A DNA stretch of 64,000 bases from Candidatus Binatus soli (GTDB taxonomy: Bacteria; Desulfobacterota; Binatia; Binatales; Binataceae), in contig DLMJ01000030.1 of assembly GCA_002479255.1 (NCBI GenBank), positions 1 through 64,000 on the forward strand, written 5' to 3'. The notes beneath the pieces are model-generated. The model ran no database searches. It saw nothing but the letters and a program-made list of their open reading frames with translations, and was not told the DNA's origin. A program made the position numbers and the translations under genes. Below are positions 37,001 to 45,824 of this stretch, piece by piece. Position 1 is the stretch's first letter. The number at the start of each line of letters is the position of its first letter.

Positions 37001-37508
37001 CGCGTTCGACATTCCGCTGGTGTTCCTGTGCGACACTCCCGGCATCATGGTCGGCCCGGAGGTGGAGAAGACGGCGCTGGTGCGGCATGCGGCGCGGATG
37101 TTCGTGACCGGCGCGAACATCAGTGTGCCGTTTTTTACGATCGTGCTGCGCAAGGGCTATGGACTGGGTGCGCAGGCGATGGCGGGCGGCAGCTTCAAGG
37201 CGCCATTTTTCACGGTCGCGTGGCCGACAGGAGAGTTTGGCGGAATGGGGCTGGAGGGAGCGGTGAAGCTCGGCTATCGCAACGAGCTCGCCGCGGTCGA
37301 GGAGCCGGAGAAGCGCAAAGAACTGTTCGATGAAATGGTGGAGCGGATGTATCGCCACGGGAAAGCGGTGAACACCGCGTCGCACTTCGAGATCGACGAC
37401 GTCATCGATCCGCTCGACTCGCGCAAATGGATCGTCGCGGGTCTGCGATCGACGCCGCCAAAGGCGCCGCGCACCGGCAAGAAGCGACCCAACGTCGATA
37501 CCTGGTGA
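34056..37508 (+). CDS. single-chain acyl-CoA carboxylase (biotin carboxylase–BCCP–carboxyltransferase fusion)
   Basis: This 1150-residue protein has three parts in order. Biotin carboxylase spans ~1–450: LLIANRGEIAIRI, glycine-rich ATP loop AGGGGRGM, and HLWERECSIQRRNQK. The biotin carrier is at ~548–620, with EAMKMEH and biotinylation site K579 between an Ala/Pro-rich linker and IVRRITVAKGD. Carboxyltransferase covers ~640–1150, with the beta-like crotonase half (GLGVAGLDCMAFNYWGKLSG) and the alpha-like half (MAGGSFKAPFFTVAWPTGEFGGMGLEG). It carboxylates an acyl-CoA using bicarbonate, ATP and biotin. The order matches the single-polypeptide long-chain acyl-CoA carboxylases described from mycobacteria; substrate chain length is not predictable here. 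The ATG at 34056 follows GGGAG. Confidence 0.94.
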   Translation: MTPNSLLIANRGEIAIRIIRAAAEMGIRTVAVFPADDSTSLHTRRADEARRLSGVGAAAYLDGEQIIAVAKAAGCDAIHPGYGFLSENAGFARRCATEGITFVGPRAEILELFGDKVQTRRLAERCGVPILRGSSGPTSLDEARRFFSSLGEGASMMIKAVAGGGGRGMRAVSRIEEIEKAYKRCQSEARASFGNGDVYVEQLMPRARHIEVQIIGDGTGDVSHLWERECSIQRRNQKIVEIAPSPGLAPALRDRLTAAAVRMAKEVRYDNLGTFEFLVNGDGSAKNDEAGFAFIEANPRLQVEHTVTEEVTGIDLVKLQIQLAAGHSIAELGMQQAEIPKPRGFAMQVRINMESMRADGSAKPAGGTITAFEAPSGPRVRTDSFGYAGYTTSPNFDSLLAKLIAHSHSADFADVVTKTYRALCEFRIEGVPTNIGFLQSLLRHPEFIANRVYTRFVEDNIAALVGSAESGHERLFFEPPAPAPRAGAERAGARRAGAKIDANDPLAVLHHGKSGSNAPSPSAASTTVVTPPAHNEDITGPENTVAIEAPMQGTIVSVDVSEGDRVHRGQQLFIMEAMKMEHVIAADKSGIVRRITVAKGDAIFEGHPLAFIEEADVETTHRAEAQDLDLDRVRPDLAEVVERHALGLDAARPDAVARRRKTGQRTTRENIDDLCDPGTFVEYGPLVIAAQRRRRTIEDLIKNTPADGMVAGIGRVNGDLFEESKAQCILMSYDYTVLAGTQGAQNHRKKDRMFEIAQKSRIPVVFFTEGGGGRPGDTDGLGVAGLDCMAFNYWGKLSGLAPLVGINSGRCFAGNAALLGCCDVVIATKGSNIGMGGPAMIEGGGLGIFRPEEVGPMDVQVANGVVDIAVADEAEAVLVAKKYLSYFQGELRDWECADQRLLRTIIPENRLRIYDVRSVIETLADTGSVLEIRRQFGPGMVTALIRIEGRPVGLIANNPVHLAGAIDSNGADKAARFMQLCDAFDIPLVFLCDTPGIMVGPEVEKTALVRHAARMFVTGANISVPFFTIVLRKGYGLGAQAMAGGSFKAPFFTVAWPTGEFGGMGLEGAVKLGYRNELAAVEEPEKRKELFDEMVERMYRHGKAVNTASHFEIDDVIDPLDSRKWIVAGLRSTPPKAPRTGKKRPNVDTW

Positions 37509-37532
37509 CAGGGCGCCGCACCGCATATTGGA

Positions 37533-39740
37533 ATGCTGCTTGCGCGAGCGCGATCGATGCTGAATCATCGGGCGATGAGTGTGACCGAGGCGGAGCTCAT
37601 CCCCGCGATCACCGCCGGCGAGGGCCCCAAGTCGCGCCCGCTCGCAGGTGCATTGGGCGCGTTCGTCGTCTATCAGGCATCGTCAATATTTTTCTACGGG
37701 CGCGACCTGATTTTCCGAATGACGCAGCTCAACGCGGGCAATCGGCTCGATCCGCAATTCTTCATCTGGTGTTTCCAATGGTGGCCGTACGCGATTGCGC
37801 ATCGCCTTGACGCGTTCCATCCGCGGATTATCTGGGCGCCCGAGGGCATTGACCTTGCATGGGTCACCAGCGTACCGCTGCTGAGCGTCGCCGCCGCGCC
37901 GCTCACGATGCGGTTCGGACCGGTGGTCTCCTTCAATCTCGCCAACCTGCTGATGCCGGCGTTGACGGCACTGAGCGCCTTTGTGCTCGCGCGCCGAGTC
38001 GTTAAGCGGACCTGGCCTGCGATGCTCGGCGGGTTCCTGTTCGGCTTCTCGCCCTACATGATCGGCCATCAAGCCGCAGGCCATCTGGTGCTGACCGCGG
38101 CATTTCTGGTACCCGTCGTGGTGTATCTCGCGATCCTCCGGCTGGACGAAGAAATCGGCCGTGCGGGATTCGTTGTCGCGCTTGCGGCGACGCTGGTTTG
38201 CCAGTTCCTGATCAGTCTGGAAGTTTTTGCGGTGATCGTGATGTTCGGCGCGACCGCGCTGCTGGTGGCTTACTTGACGATTCCCGCCGGTACGGATCGC
38301 ATCCGCAGCCTCGCGATACTTTCCGCGATCGCGCTCGCTGTGTCGGCCGTCGCGCTGACGCCATATTTGTATCGCGCCCTCCTCGCGAGCGGCCTGTCAT
38401 CGCATCCGGTCTGGAAGACGACTCCGTTCGGTACCGATTTGCTCGAAATGTTCATCCCTACGGCCACTCTAGCGTTGGGAGGTCTGCCGCCGCTCGCCGC
38501 GATTTCCTCTCGCTACTCGCACGGAGCTATTAACAACGGCGCATACCTGGGCCTGCCGCTGGTCATCATTGTGGTGTGGTTCCTCAAATCGCGATGGAAC
38601 CGGCCCCAAACGCGCTTTCTGGCGATCATGCTCGCGATCGTTTACGCCGCGTCGTACGGCTCGAGGCTTCACATCGCCGGTCACGAGCTGTTCGGGATGC
38701 CGTGGAAGCTGGCGTCGCGGATGCCTCTGATCAACAGTGCGTTTCCAGTCCGCTTCACACTCTACATCTATCTGATCGTTGCGCTAATCACGTCGCAGTG
38801 GATCTCGCAGTGGCGCGCGCATCGCGCCGTGAAAGCCGCGGCGGTTGCGTTAATCGTGCTATTCATGCTTCCGAACCCGCACGGCTCGCAATGGGTTCAT
38901 GAGCTCGACACACCCGAATTTTTCGGCTCAGGGTCGTACCGCAATCATCTTGCGCCGGGCGAAACCATTCTCGTGTTGCCATACGGAGAGATGGGCAGCT
39001 CGATGTACTGGCAGGCGGCGACGAGGTTGTATTTCGGGATCGCTGAAGGATGGTCCGGGCCGAACCCAAAGCCGTTTCTTGCGTGGCCGATCGTCGGCGC
39101 TTTTCTTGACGGCGGCGAGATTCCCGATGCGCCCGCGCAGCTCAACGCCTTCATGGCGACGCACGGTGTAACAGCCGTGGTCTTTCGGCAGCAGGATCCG
39201 TCAGCCGCCTCGTTTCGTGCGTTGCTTGAATCAAGCGGAGCCAAACTTCAGGCGATCGACGACGTGGTGCTCGCGCGTCCTGACCCCGCCGTACTCGAGC
39301 GGCTGCGCGGCGCAAGCGCCCTCGAGATGGAATGCCGGCTCGACGACGCTCGATTCGCGGCGCTGCTCGATGCGACGGATCGATATCTCGCCAATGGCCG
39401 GCCCCCCACTGCCCTTTCTCCCTTTCGGGCGCAACAACTGGGCCTGCTGCCGCCCGGATGGGTAAGCAATAACGACGGCGTCTATTCGTCGGAAGGTCTG
39501 TGGCTGGCGCCGTGGAACAAAGGCCGCGTCAGCGTCGGCGTGCGAGCCTCGTATGCATGCGTTCAGCGACTGGTCGCGCGTTTTGGCGCGGGAGCCGCGG
39601 AGACCTACTTTCCATATCCGCGCCCGCTCGAGTCTCACCCGACGGGCGACCTTTTCCAGCGTAAACTGGTGATGGTCTTTACGCGCGAGGCGCTCGCGCA
39701 TGCCGCCGCCAGCGCCCGCGTTGGCTTGCCGGCGCCGTGA
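37533..39740 (+). CDS. large multi-pass membrane protein, glycosyltransferase-C-like
   Basis: The 735-residue protein has about ten to twelve membrane segments between residues 35 and 450 and then a soluble C-terminal region of about 290 residues rich in Ala/Leu. The topology, a long first periplasmic loop after the first helix (FQWWPYAIAHRLDAFHPRIIWAPEGIDLAWV) and the AFVLARRV...GFLFGFSPYMIGHQAAGHL segment resemble GT-C glycosyltransferases or their DUF relatives, which use polyprenyl-phosphate sugars. No certain catalytic DxD or ED motif is visible, so the enzyme class is tentative. Start: several close ATGs (37533, 37557, 37575) cannot be ranked. It is 24 bp after the carboxylase stop. Confidence 0.7.
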   Translation: MLLARARSMLNHRAMSVTEAELIPAITAGEGPKSRPLAGALGAFVVYQASSIFFYGRDLIFRMTQLNAGNRLDPQFFIWCFQWWPYAIAHRLDAFHPRIIWAPEGIDLAWVTSVPLLSVAAAPLTMRFGPVVSFNLANLLMPALTALSAFVLARRVVKRTWPAMLGGFLFGFSPYMIGHQAAGHLVLTAAFLVPVVVYLAILRLDEEIGRAGFVVALAATLVCQFLISLEVFAVIVMFGATALLVAYLTIPAGTDRIRSLAILSAIALAVSAVALTPYLYRALLASGLSSHPVWKTTPFGTDLLEMFIPTATLALGGLPPLAAISSRYSHGAINNGAYLGLPLVIIVVWFLKSRWNRPQTRFLAIMLAIVYAASYGSRLHIAGHELFGMPWKLASRMPLINSAFPVRFTLYIYLIVALITSQWISQWRAHRAVKAAAVALIVLFMLPNPHGSQWVHELDTPEFFGSGSYRNHLAPGETILVLPYGEMGSSMYWQAATRLYFGIAEGWSGPNPKPFLAWPIVGAFLDGGEIPDAPAQLNAFMATHGVTAVVFRQQDPSAASFRALLESSGAKLQAIDDVVLARPDPAVLERLRGASALEMECRLDDARFAALLDATDRYLANGRPPTALSPFRAQQLGLLPPGWVSNNDGVYSSEGLWLAPWNKGRVSVGVRASYACVQRLVARFGAGAAETYFPYPRPLESHPTGDLFQRKLVMVFTREALAHAAASARVGLPAP

Positions 39741-39827
39741 TTCCCGCTTCGGCCAATCGCGTGTTTATGTTCCTGACGGCACGCTCGCAATTTTTGCATT
39801 TCAAGCGAGGAGCACTAAGCTGAAAAT

Positions 39828-40190
39828 ATGAACCGTATATCGACTCTGTTGATCGCAGTTGCGCTTCCCGTCGCTTTCGCCGCCCCAGCGATCGCGCAGG
39901 AAGGAAAAACGCTGGGCACCGTCGTCAACGGAAATACCACGACCACGTTCAAGGCCGCCGACACTCGCGATATCGACACGCAAAAGCTCAAGACCTGGAA
40001 CGCTTTCGCGGCCGGGCATCCGAAGGTCGCAAGCGAGCTCGCCCGCAAGCCCGCGCTGATCAATGACGACGCCTATGCGAAGAAGCATCCGCAACTCGGC
40101 GCGTTCTTCTCGGCGCATCCGGATGTTCGCCAGGCGATGGTGGCGAATCCCGGCAACTACGTTGCGATTCCGCCGCGTCCCGGCGAATAG
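39828..40190 (+). CDS. small secreted protein with HP-motif repeats
   Basis: The 120-residue precursor has a signal peptide (LLIAVALPVAFAAPAIA|QEG). The mature part contains three imperfect HP units: FAAGHPKVASELARKPALI, then KKHPQLGAFFSAHPDVRQAMVANPG. The pattern x-HP-x-(V/L)-x2-(F/E)(L/F) suggests a small helical repeat protein. Similar short proteins with HP repeats exist in other soil bacteria, but I cannot name the family. No metal or heme ligand cluster is obvious. Ribosome site GAGGAG lies about 16 nt upstream of the ATG, a little far. Confidence 0.75.
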   Translation: MNRISTLLIAVALPVAFAAPAIAQEGKTLGTVVNGNTTTTFKAADTRDIDTQKLKTWNAFAAGHPKVASELARKPALINDDAYAKKHPQLGAFFSAHPDVRQAMVANPGNYVAIPPRPGE

Positions 40191-40286
40191 CCGCGCTCGC
40201 TCCGTAGTCTTATTCGATCGGGCAGCCGGCAGCCGAGGGGGCGGGGTCGGATCAGAAAAACGAACTCACTGGACGCAGAGGTCGCG

Positions 40287-42602
<2,316 letters not shown>

Positions 42603-42759
42603 TCTGCCCCAAACATTCTAGCCGCCCGCGCGGTCTATTGCCTATCCCAGTCCCCGCCGAGAAATACGTGAGTATTTCCGCGGCGTTATAGCATGTTGAT
42701 TTGTTGTTGACGTGTCGATTGTGCGATTCTTCTGACTGGTTTTTCGCCCCGGTGGCAGC

Positions 42760-43947
42760 ATGAATGATTATTTGTATGAAGTCGCACGCCGGCTCGTCGC
42801 GTTCGACACGGTCAGCGCAAAAAGCGATCTCGACGCGATGGAATACATCGCAGCCGAGCTCGGACCGCGGGGATTCAAAACCGCGCTTCAACCGGTCGAG
42901 TTGTTCGGAGTGTCGCAGGCCAACCTGGTCGCATGGGTTGGACCGCCGCGCGCCGACGGCCTGATAATTTCAGGACACGTGGACACCGTCCCCTACGACG
43001 GACAGCCAGGATGGGAGCGGGAGCCACTCAAGCTCGAACCGGCGGGCGACCGAATTTATGGCCGCGGCGCCACCGACATGAAAGGATTCATCGCGCAATG
43101 CCTCGACGCGGCGCGCACCCTCGATTCAGCCCGGCTCAAACGCCCCTTGGTATTCGTGTTCACCGCGAGCGAGGAAGTCGGTTGTCTCGGTGCTCATAGC
43201 GTCGCGCCGGCGCTCAAACAAATTTTAGGCGACACGCCGGTCCCGCGGCTGGCGTGGATTGGCGAGCCGACCTCGTACGCAGTGTGTCACGCGCACAAGA
43301 GCATCGTTGCATTCGGCGTAAGCGTCCGCGGCATCGGCGGCCATAGCGGCGCACCGGCCAGGGGCGTCAACGCGATTGCCGTGATGGCGCGCGTGATCGA
43401 CACGATCGGCCGTTTTCAGCAAGAGCTAGCGGCGCGCCGGCCTGCTCAATATGCGGCGATTTTTCCCGACGCGCCGTGCGACGTGCTGAATTTTGGAACG
43501 GTGCAGGGCGGAATCGCACTCAACATGATCGCCGAGGAATGCAAGCTGCGCATCAGCTATCGCACGCTGCCTGACGCCGATCCGCTCGACGTTTACCGTG
43601 AGATCGGGCGCCAGCTCGACGCGCTCGACGGCCACGACTATGCAGGCCGCGAGCACCGCGCGAAAATTGAAGTCGGGCTTTTGAACGTCGTGCCGAGTCT
43701 CGACTCGCCGCGCGGGACGGCTCTGGAAGCCGCGCTGTTCGACGTCACCGGGGCAAATACCTCCGGCGGCGCGGTTTACGCCACCGACGGCGGATGGTTC
43801 ACCGGCTCGGGGATCACGTCGCTCATCTGCGGTCCCGGCGATCTCGAGCAGGCGCATCAGCCCAACGAGCACATCCGCCGCGACGCCTTCGAACGCGGCC
43901 CGGCGATGATCCACAAAGTGATCGAACGCCTGTGCTGCGCCGCGTGA
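42760..43947 (+). CDS. M20 family amidohydrolase, acetylornithine deacetylase-like
   Basis: The 395-residue protein has the M20 metal site: SGHVDTVP (His and Asp ligands), GRGATDMKG, ASEEVGCLGA with the catalytic Glu pair, and the late GPGDLEQAHQPNEHI. The dimerisation domain sits in the middle (VSVRGIGGHSGAPARGVNAI). The length and the DTVP/GRGATDMKG pattern match ArgE (N-acetylornithine deacetylase), the usual arginine-pathway enzyme, but several peptidases and acylases share them, so the gene symbol is withheld. It converges on tonB with a single base between stop codons. Confidence 0.85.
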   Translation: MNDYLYEVARRLVAFDTVSAKSDLDAMEYIAAELGPRGFKTALQPVELFGVSQANLVAWVGPPRADGLIISGHVDTVPYDGQPGWEREPLKLEPAGDRIYGRGATDMKGFIAQCLDAARTLDSARLKRPLVFVFTASEEVGCLGAHSVAPALKQILGDTPVPRLAWIGEPTSYAVCHAHKSIVAFGVSVRGIGGHSGAPARGVNAIAVMARVIDTIGRFQQELAARRPAQYAAIFPDAPCDVLNFGTVQGGIALNMIAEECKLRISYRTLPDADPLDVYREIGRQLDALDGHDYAGREHRAKIEVGLLNVVPSLDSPRGTALEAALFDVTGANTSGGAVYATDGGWFTGSGITSLICGPGDLEQAHQPNEHIRRDAFERGPAMIHKVIERLCCAA

Positions 43948-43948
43948 T

Positions 43949-44677
43949 TCACTGAACTGAGATAGGTATTCGAACTTCGAACGACGATTCGATCGCGACG
44001 CCGTTGTGCACCGCGGGGAAGAACTTCCACTGCTTGAGCGTGTCGAGTATCACCTGGTTGAGGCGCGGACTCGAGGTCGGCTTTTCAAGCGTCACCTCGC
44101 TGGCGCCGTCGAACGATACTTTGAAGCGCGCGACCGCCTCGGTCTGGATCGCATCCTCGCGCAGATCGTCGGGTATCACCGGCGTCGGCGCGTAAGCCGC
44201 CCGCGCACCCACCGTATCGCTGCCGATTCCGCCGCCCGATCCTCCGCCCGTTTCCGAACCGCCGCTCTCCCCCGCGGCTCCGGCACCCGGAGCTTCCTCG
44301 ACTCCCGGGGCATTCGTCGGTTTTTCGGTGCCGTACTCAGAGCGAATCACCGGCGCCATCGGCGCAGTCTTCTTCACGTGCGTCGCCGGATGGGGTTTGA
44401 CGATCGGTTCGGACTTTGGATGAGGAATCGCCGGCGCCGCGGGATGAATCGCTCCACCTCCGCCCTGCAGCCCGCCGACTTCCCGCGGTATCTCGACCAG
44501 GCGCGCCTCGATCGGCGTCAACTCCTCGCGCGGCGCCGTCGTGCGCATCAGGATGAGCGAAAATCCGCTCAGCAGAATCGCCCAAACTGCGATCGCGGCC
44601 GGGATAATCCACAGCAGGCGCCGCGCCGGCTCGTCCAACTCGGGCGGTCGCATCGCGATGCGGGCTGCATCGGTCAT
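43949..44677 (-). CDS. tonB: TonB energy-transducing protein
   Basis: The 242-residue protein has a single membrane helix at about 22–44. It is followed by a Pro/Lys/Glu-rich linker (PAAPAIPHPKSEPIVKPHPATHVKK) and a Gly-rich region, then a C-terminal TonB domain (~165–242: LREDAIQTEAVARFKVSFDGASEVTLEKPTSSPRLNQVILDTLKQWKFFPAV). TonB links the inner-membrane ExbB/ExbD motor to outer-membrane receptors. The start codon is 2 bp after the exbD stop. It is the last gene of the receptor–exbB–exbD–tonB operon, so it is dedicated to that receptor or shared more widely. Confidence 0.9.
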   Translation of the reverse strand: MTDAARIAMRPPELDEPARRLLWIIPAAIAVWAILLSGFSLILMRTTAPREELTPIEARLVEIPREVGGLQGGGGAIHPAAPAIPHPKSEPIVKPHPATHVKKTAPMAPVIRSEYGTEKPTNAPGVEEAPGAGAAGESGGSETGGGSGGGIGSDTVGARAAYAPTPVIPDDLREDAIQTEAVARFKVSFDGASEVTLEKPTSSPRLNQVILDTLKQWKFFPAVHNGVAIESSFEVRIPISVQ

Positions 44678-44679
44678 GG

Positions 44680-45078
44680 TTAGTGCTTCACGGCAATCAG
44701 AAATTTCTCGACGCCCGCGCGCCGCGCCTGAATCATCGCCTGCACTACCGTCCCCTCCGCCGCATCGCTGTCCGCGTTAACCAGCACGGCCAGGTCATTC
44801 GTTTTGAGCAGCGGTTTGAGCACGAACGCCAGTTGCTCGAGCGTGGCCGGCGTCTTGTCGATGAAAATATGATTGTCGCGCGTGACGGTCAGCGTGATCG
44901 GCTCGCGATTCTGCAGCGATTCGGCCTCACCCTTGGGCAGATTGACCGCGATCGAGTTGAGACTCTGCATCGACAGCGACGCCAGCATGAACGTCACCAG
45001 CAGAAAGAACATCACGTCGATCATCGGGATGATTTCGATTCGCCCGTGCCGAAAATTGCGCGCTCTTTGCAGTTTCAT
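44680..45078 (-). CDS. exbD: ExbD biopolymer transport protein
   Basis: The 132-residue protein has the ExbD start, IEIIPMIDVMFFLLVTFML, with the functional Asp in MID at about residue 20 and one membrane helix, then a periplasmic domain (ITLTVTRDNHIFIDKTPATLEQLAFVLKPLL). It forms the TonB motor with ExbB. The ATG at 45078 (GGAGA upstream) is preferred over the 45135 start, which overlaps exbB. It is encoded 25 bp downstream of exbB. Confidence 0.92.
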   Translation of the reverse strand: MKLQRARNFRHGRIEIIPMIDVMFFLLVTFMLASLSMQSLNSIAVNLPKGEAESLQNREPITLTVTRDNHIFIDKTPATLEQLAFVLKPLLKTNDLAVLVNADSDAAEGTVVQAMIQARRAGVEKFLIAVKH

Positions 45079-45103
45079 CGCATCTCCGCCGCCCTGCGCG
45101 CGC

Positions 45104-45778
45104 TCATCGCGCCACCGCCGCCGGGCGCGGGCCAACCGCGGACTCGCCGCCTCCTTCCTGGTCGAGCCGTATATGATCGACGAGCCGCGAGCCCAGCCGC
45201 TCCATCGTGTCGAGCGATTGCGATTGCATCCGGGAAAAGAGGTTGAATGCGAACAGCGCGAGCACCGCGATCAGCAGACCGAGCGCCGTGGCAATCAGCG
45301 CCTGCGCCACTCCGGCGGTTACTTGCGTCGGCGCGACCAGCGTTGACGCTCCGATCACGTTGAACGACTGCATCATGCCCGTGATGGTGCCGAGCAGACC
45401 GAGCAGCGGCGCCGCGGTCACGATCGTCTCGAGCACCCAGAGTCCGCGTGCGAGCGTCTTTTCGATCCGGCCGGCCTCATCGCCGGCTCTCGATTCGACC
45501 CACCACGCGGGCTTGTTGCGATTGTCGGCGATCACTTGAAGGAAGCGTCCGTAGGCGTTGCGCGGGCCGAGTACGCCCAACTGCTTCTCGAGTTCGACCC
45601 ACGAAAATCCGAACGTCTCGACCAGTTCTGCAAGTTCCGCCGGCAGCCGCAGGCATCGCGCATAGAGCACGGCCCGGTCGATGATGATCGCGATTGCGAG
45701 AACGCCCAGCGCCAGCAGCGGATACACCATCGCGCCGCCGAATTTGATCGCGTTCCACGCTACAAATAGTTCCTGCAT
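45104..45778 (-). CDS. exbB: ExbB/TolQ/MotA family proton channel
   Basis: The 224-residue inner-membrane protein has three membrane helices (residues ~15–37, 115–137 and 155–177) and the MotA/TolQ/ExbB signature between the last two (TAAPLLGLLGTITGMMQSFNVIG ... ALIATALGLLIAV). It conducts protons for TonB energisation. The gene is the second in the receptor operon, 46 bp after the receptor stop. A TolQ role is less likely because no TolA/TolB genes are here. Confidence 0.92.
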   Translation of the reverse strand: MQELFVAWNAIKFGGAMVYPLLALGVLAIAIIIDRAVLYARCLRLPAELAELVETFGFSWVELEKQLGVLGPRNAYGRFLQVIADNRNKPAWWVESRAGDEAGRIEKTLARGLWVLETIVTAAPLLGLLGTITGMMQSFNVIGASTLVAPTQVTAGVAQALIATALGLLIAVLALFAFNLFSRMQSQSLDTMERLGSRLVDHIRLDQEGGGESAVGPRPAAVAR

Positions 45779-45824
45779 TAATCAGTTCTCCTTACGATCT
45801 GACGCCCGGCACCCGGGTTGCGTT

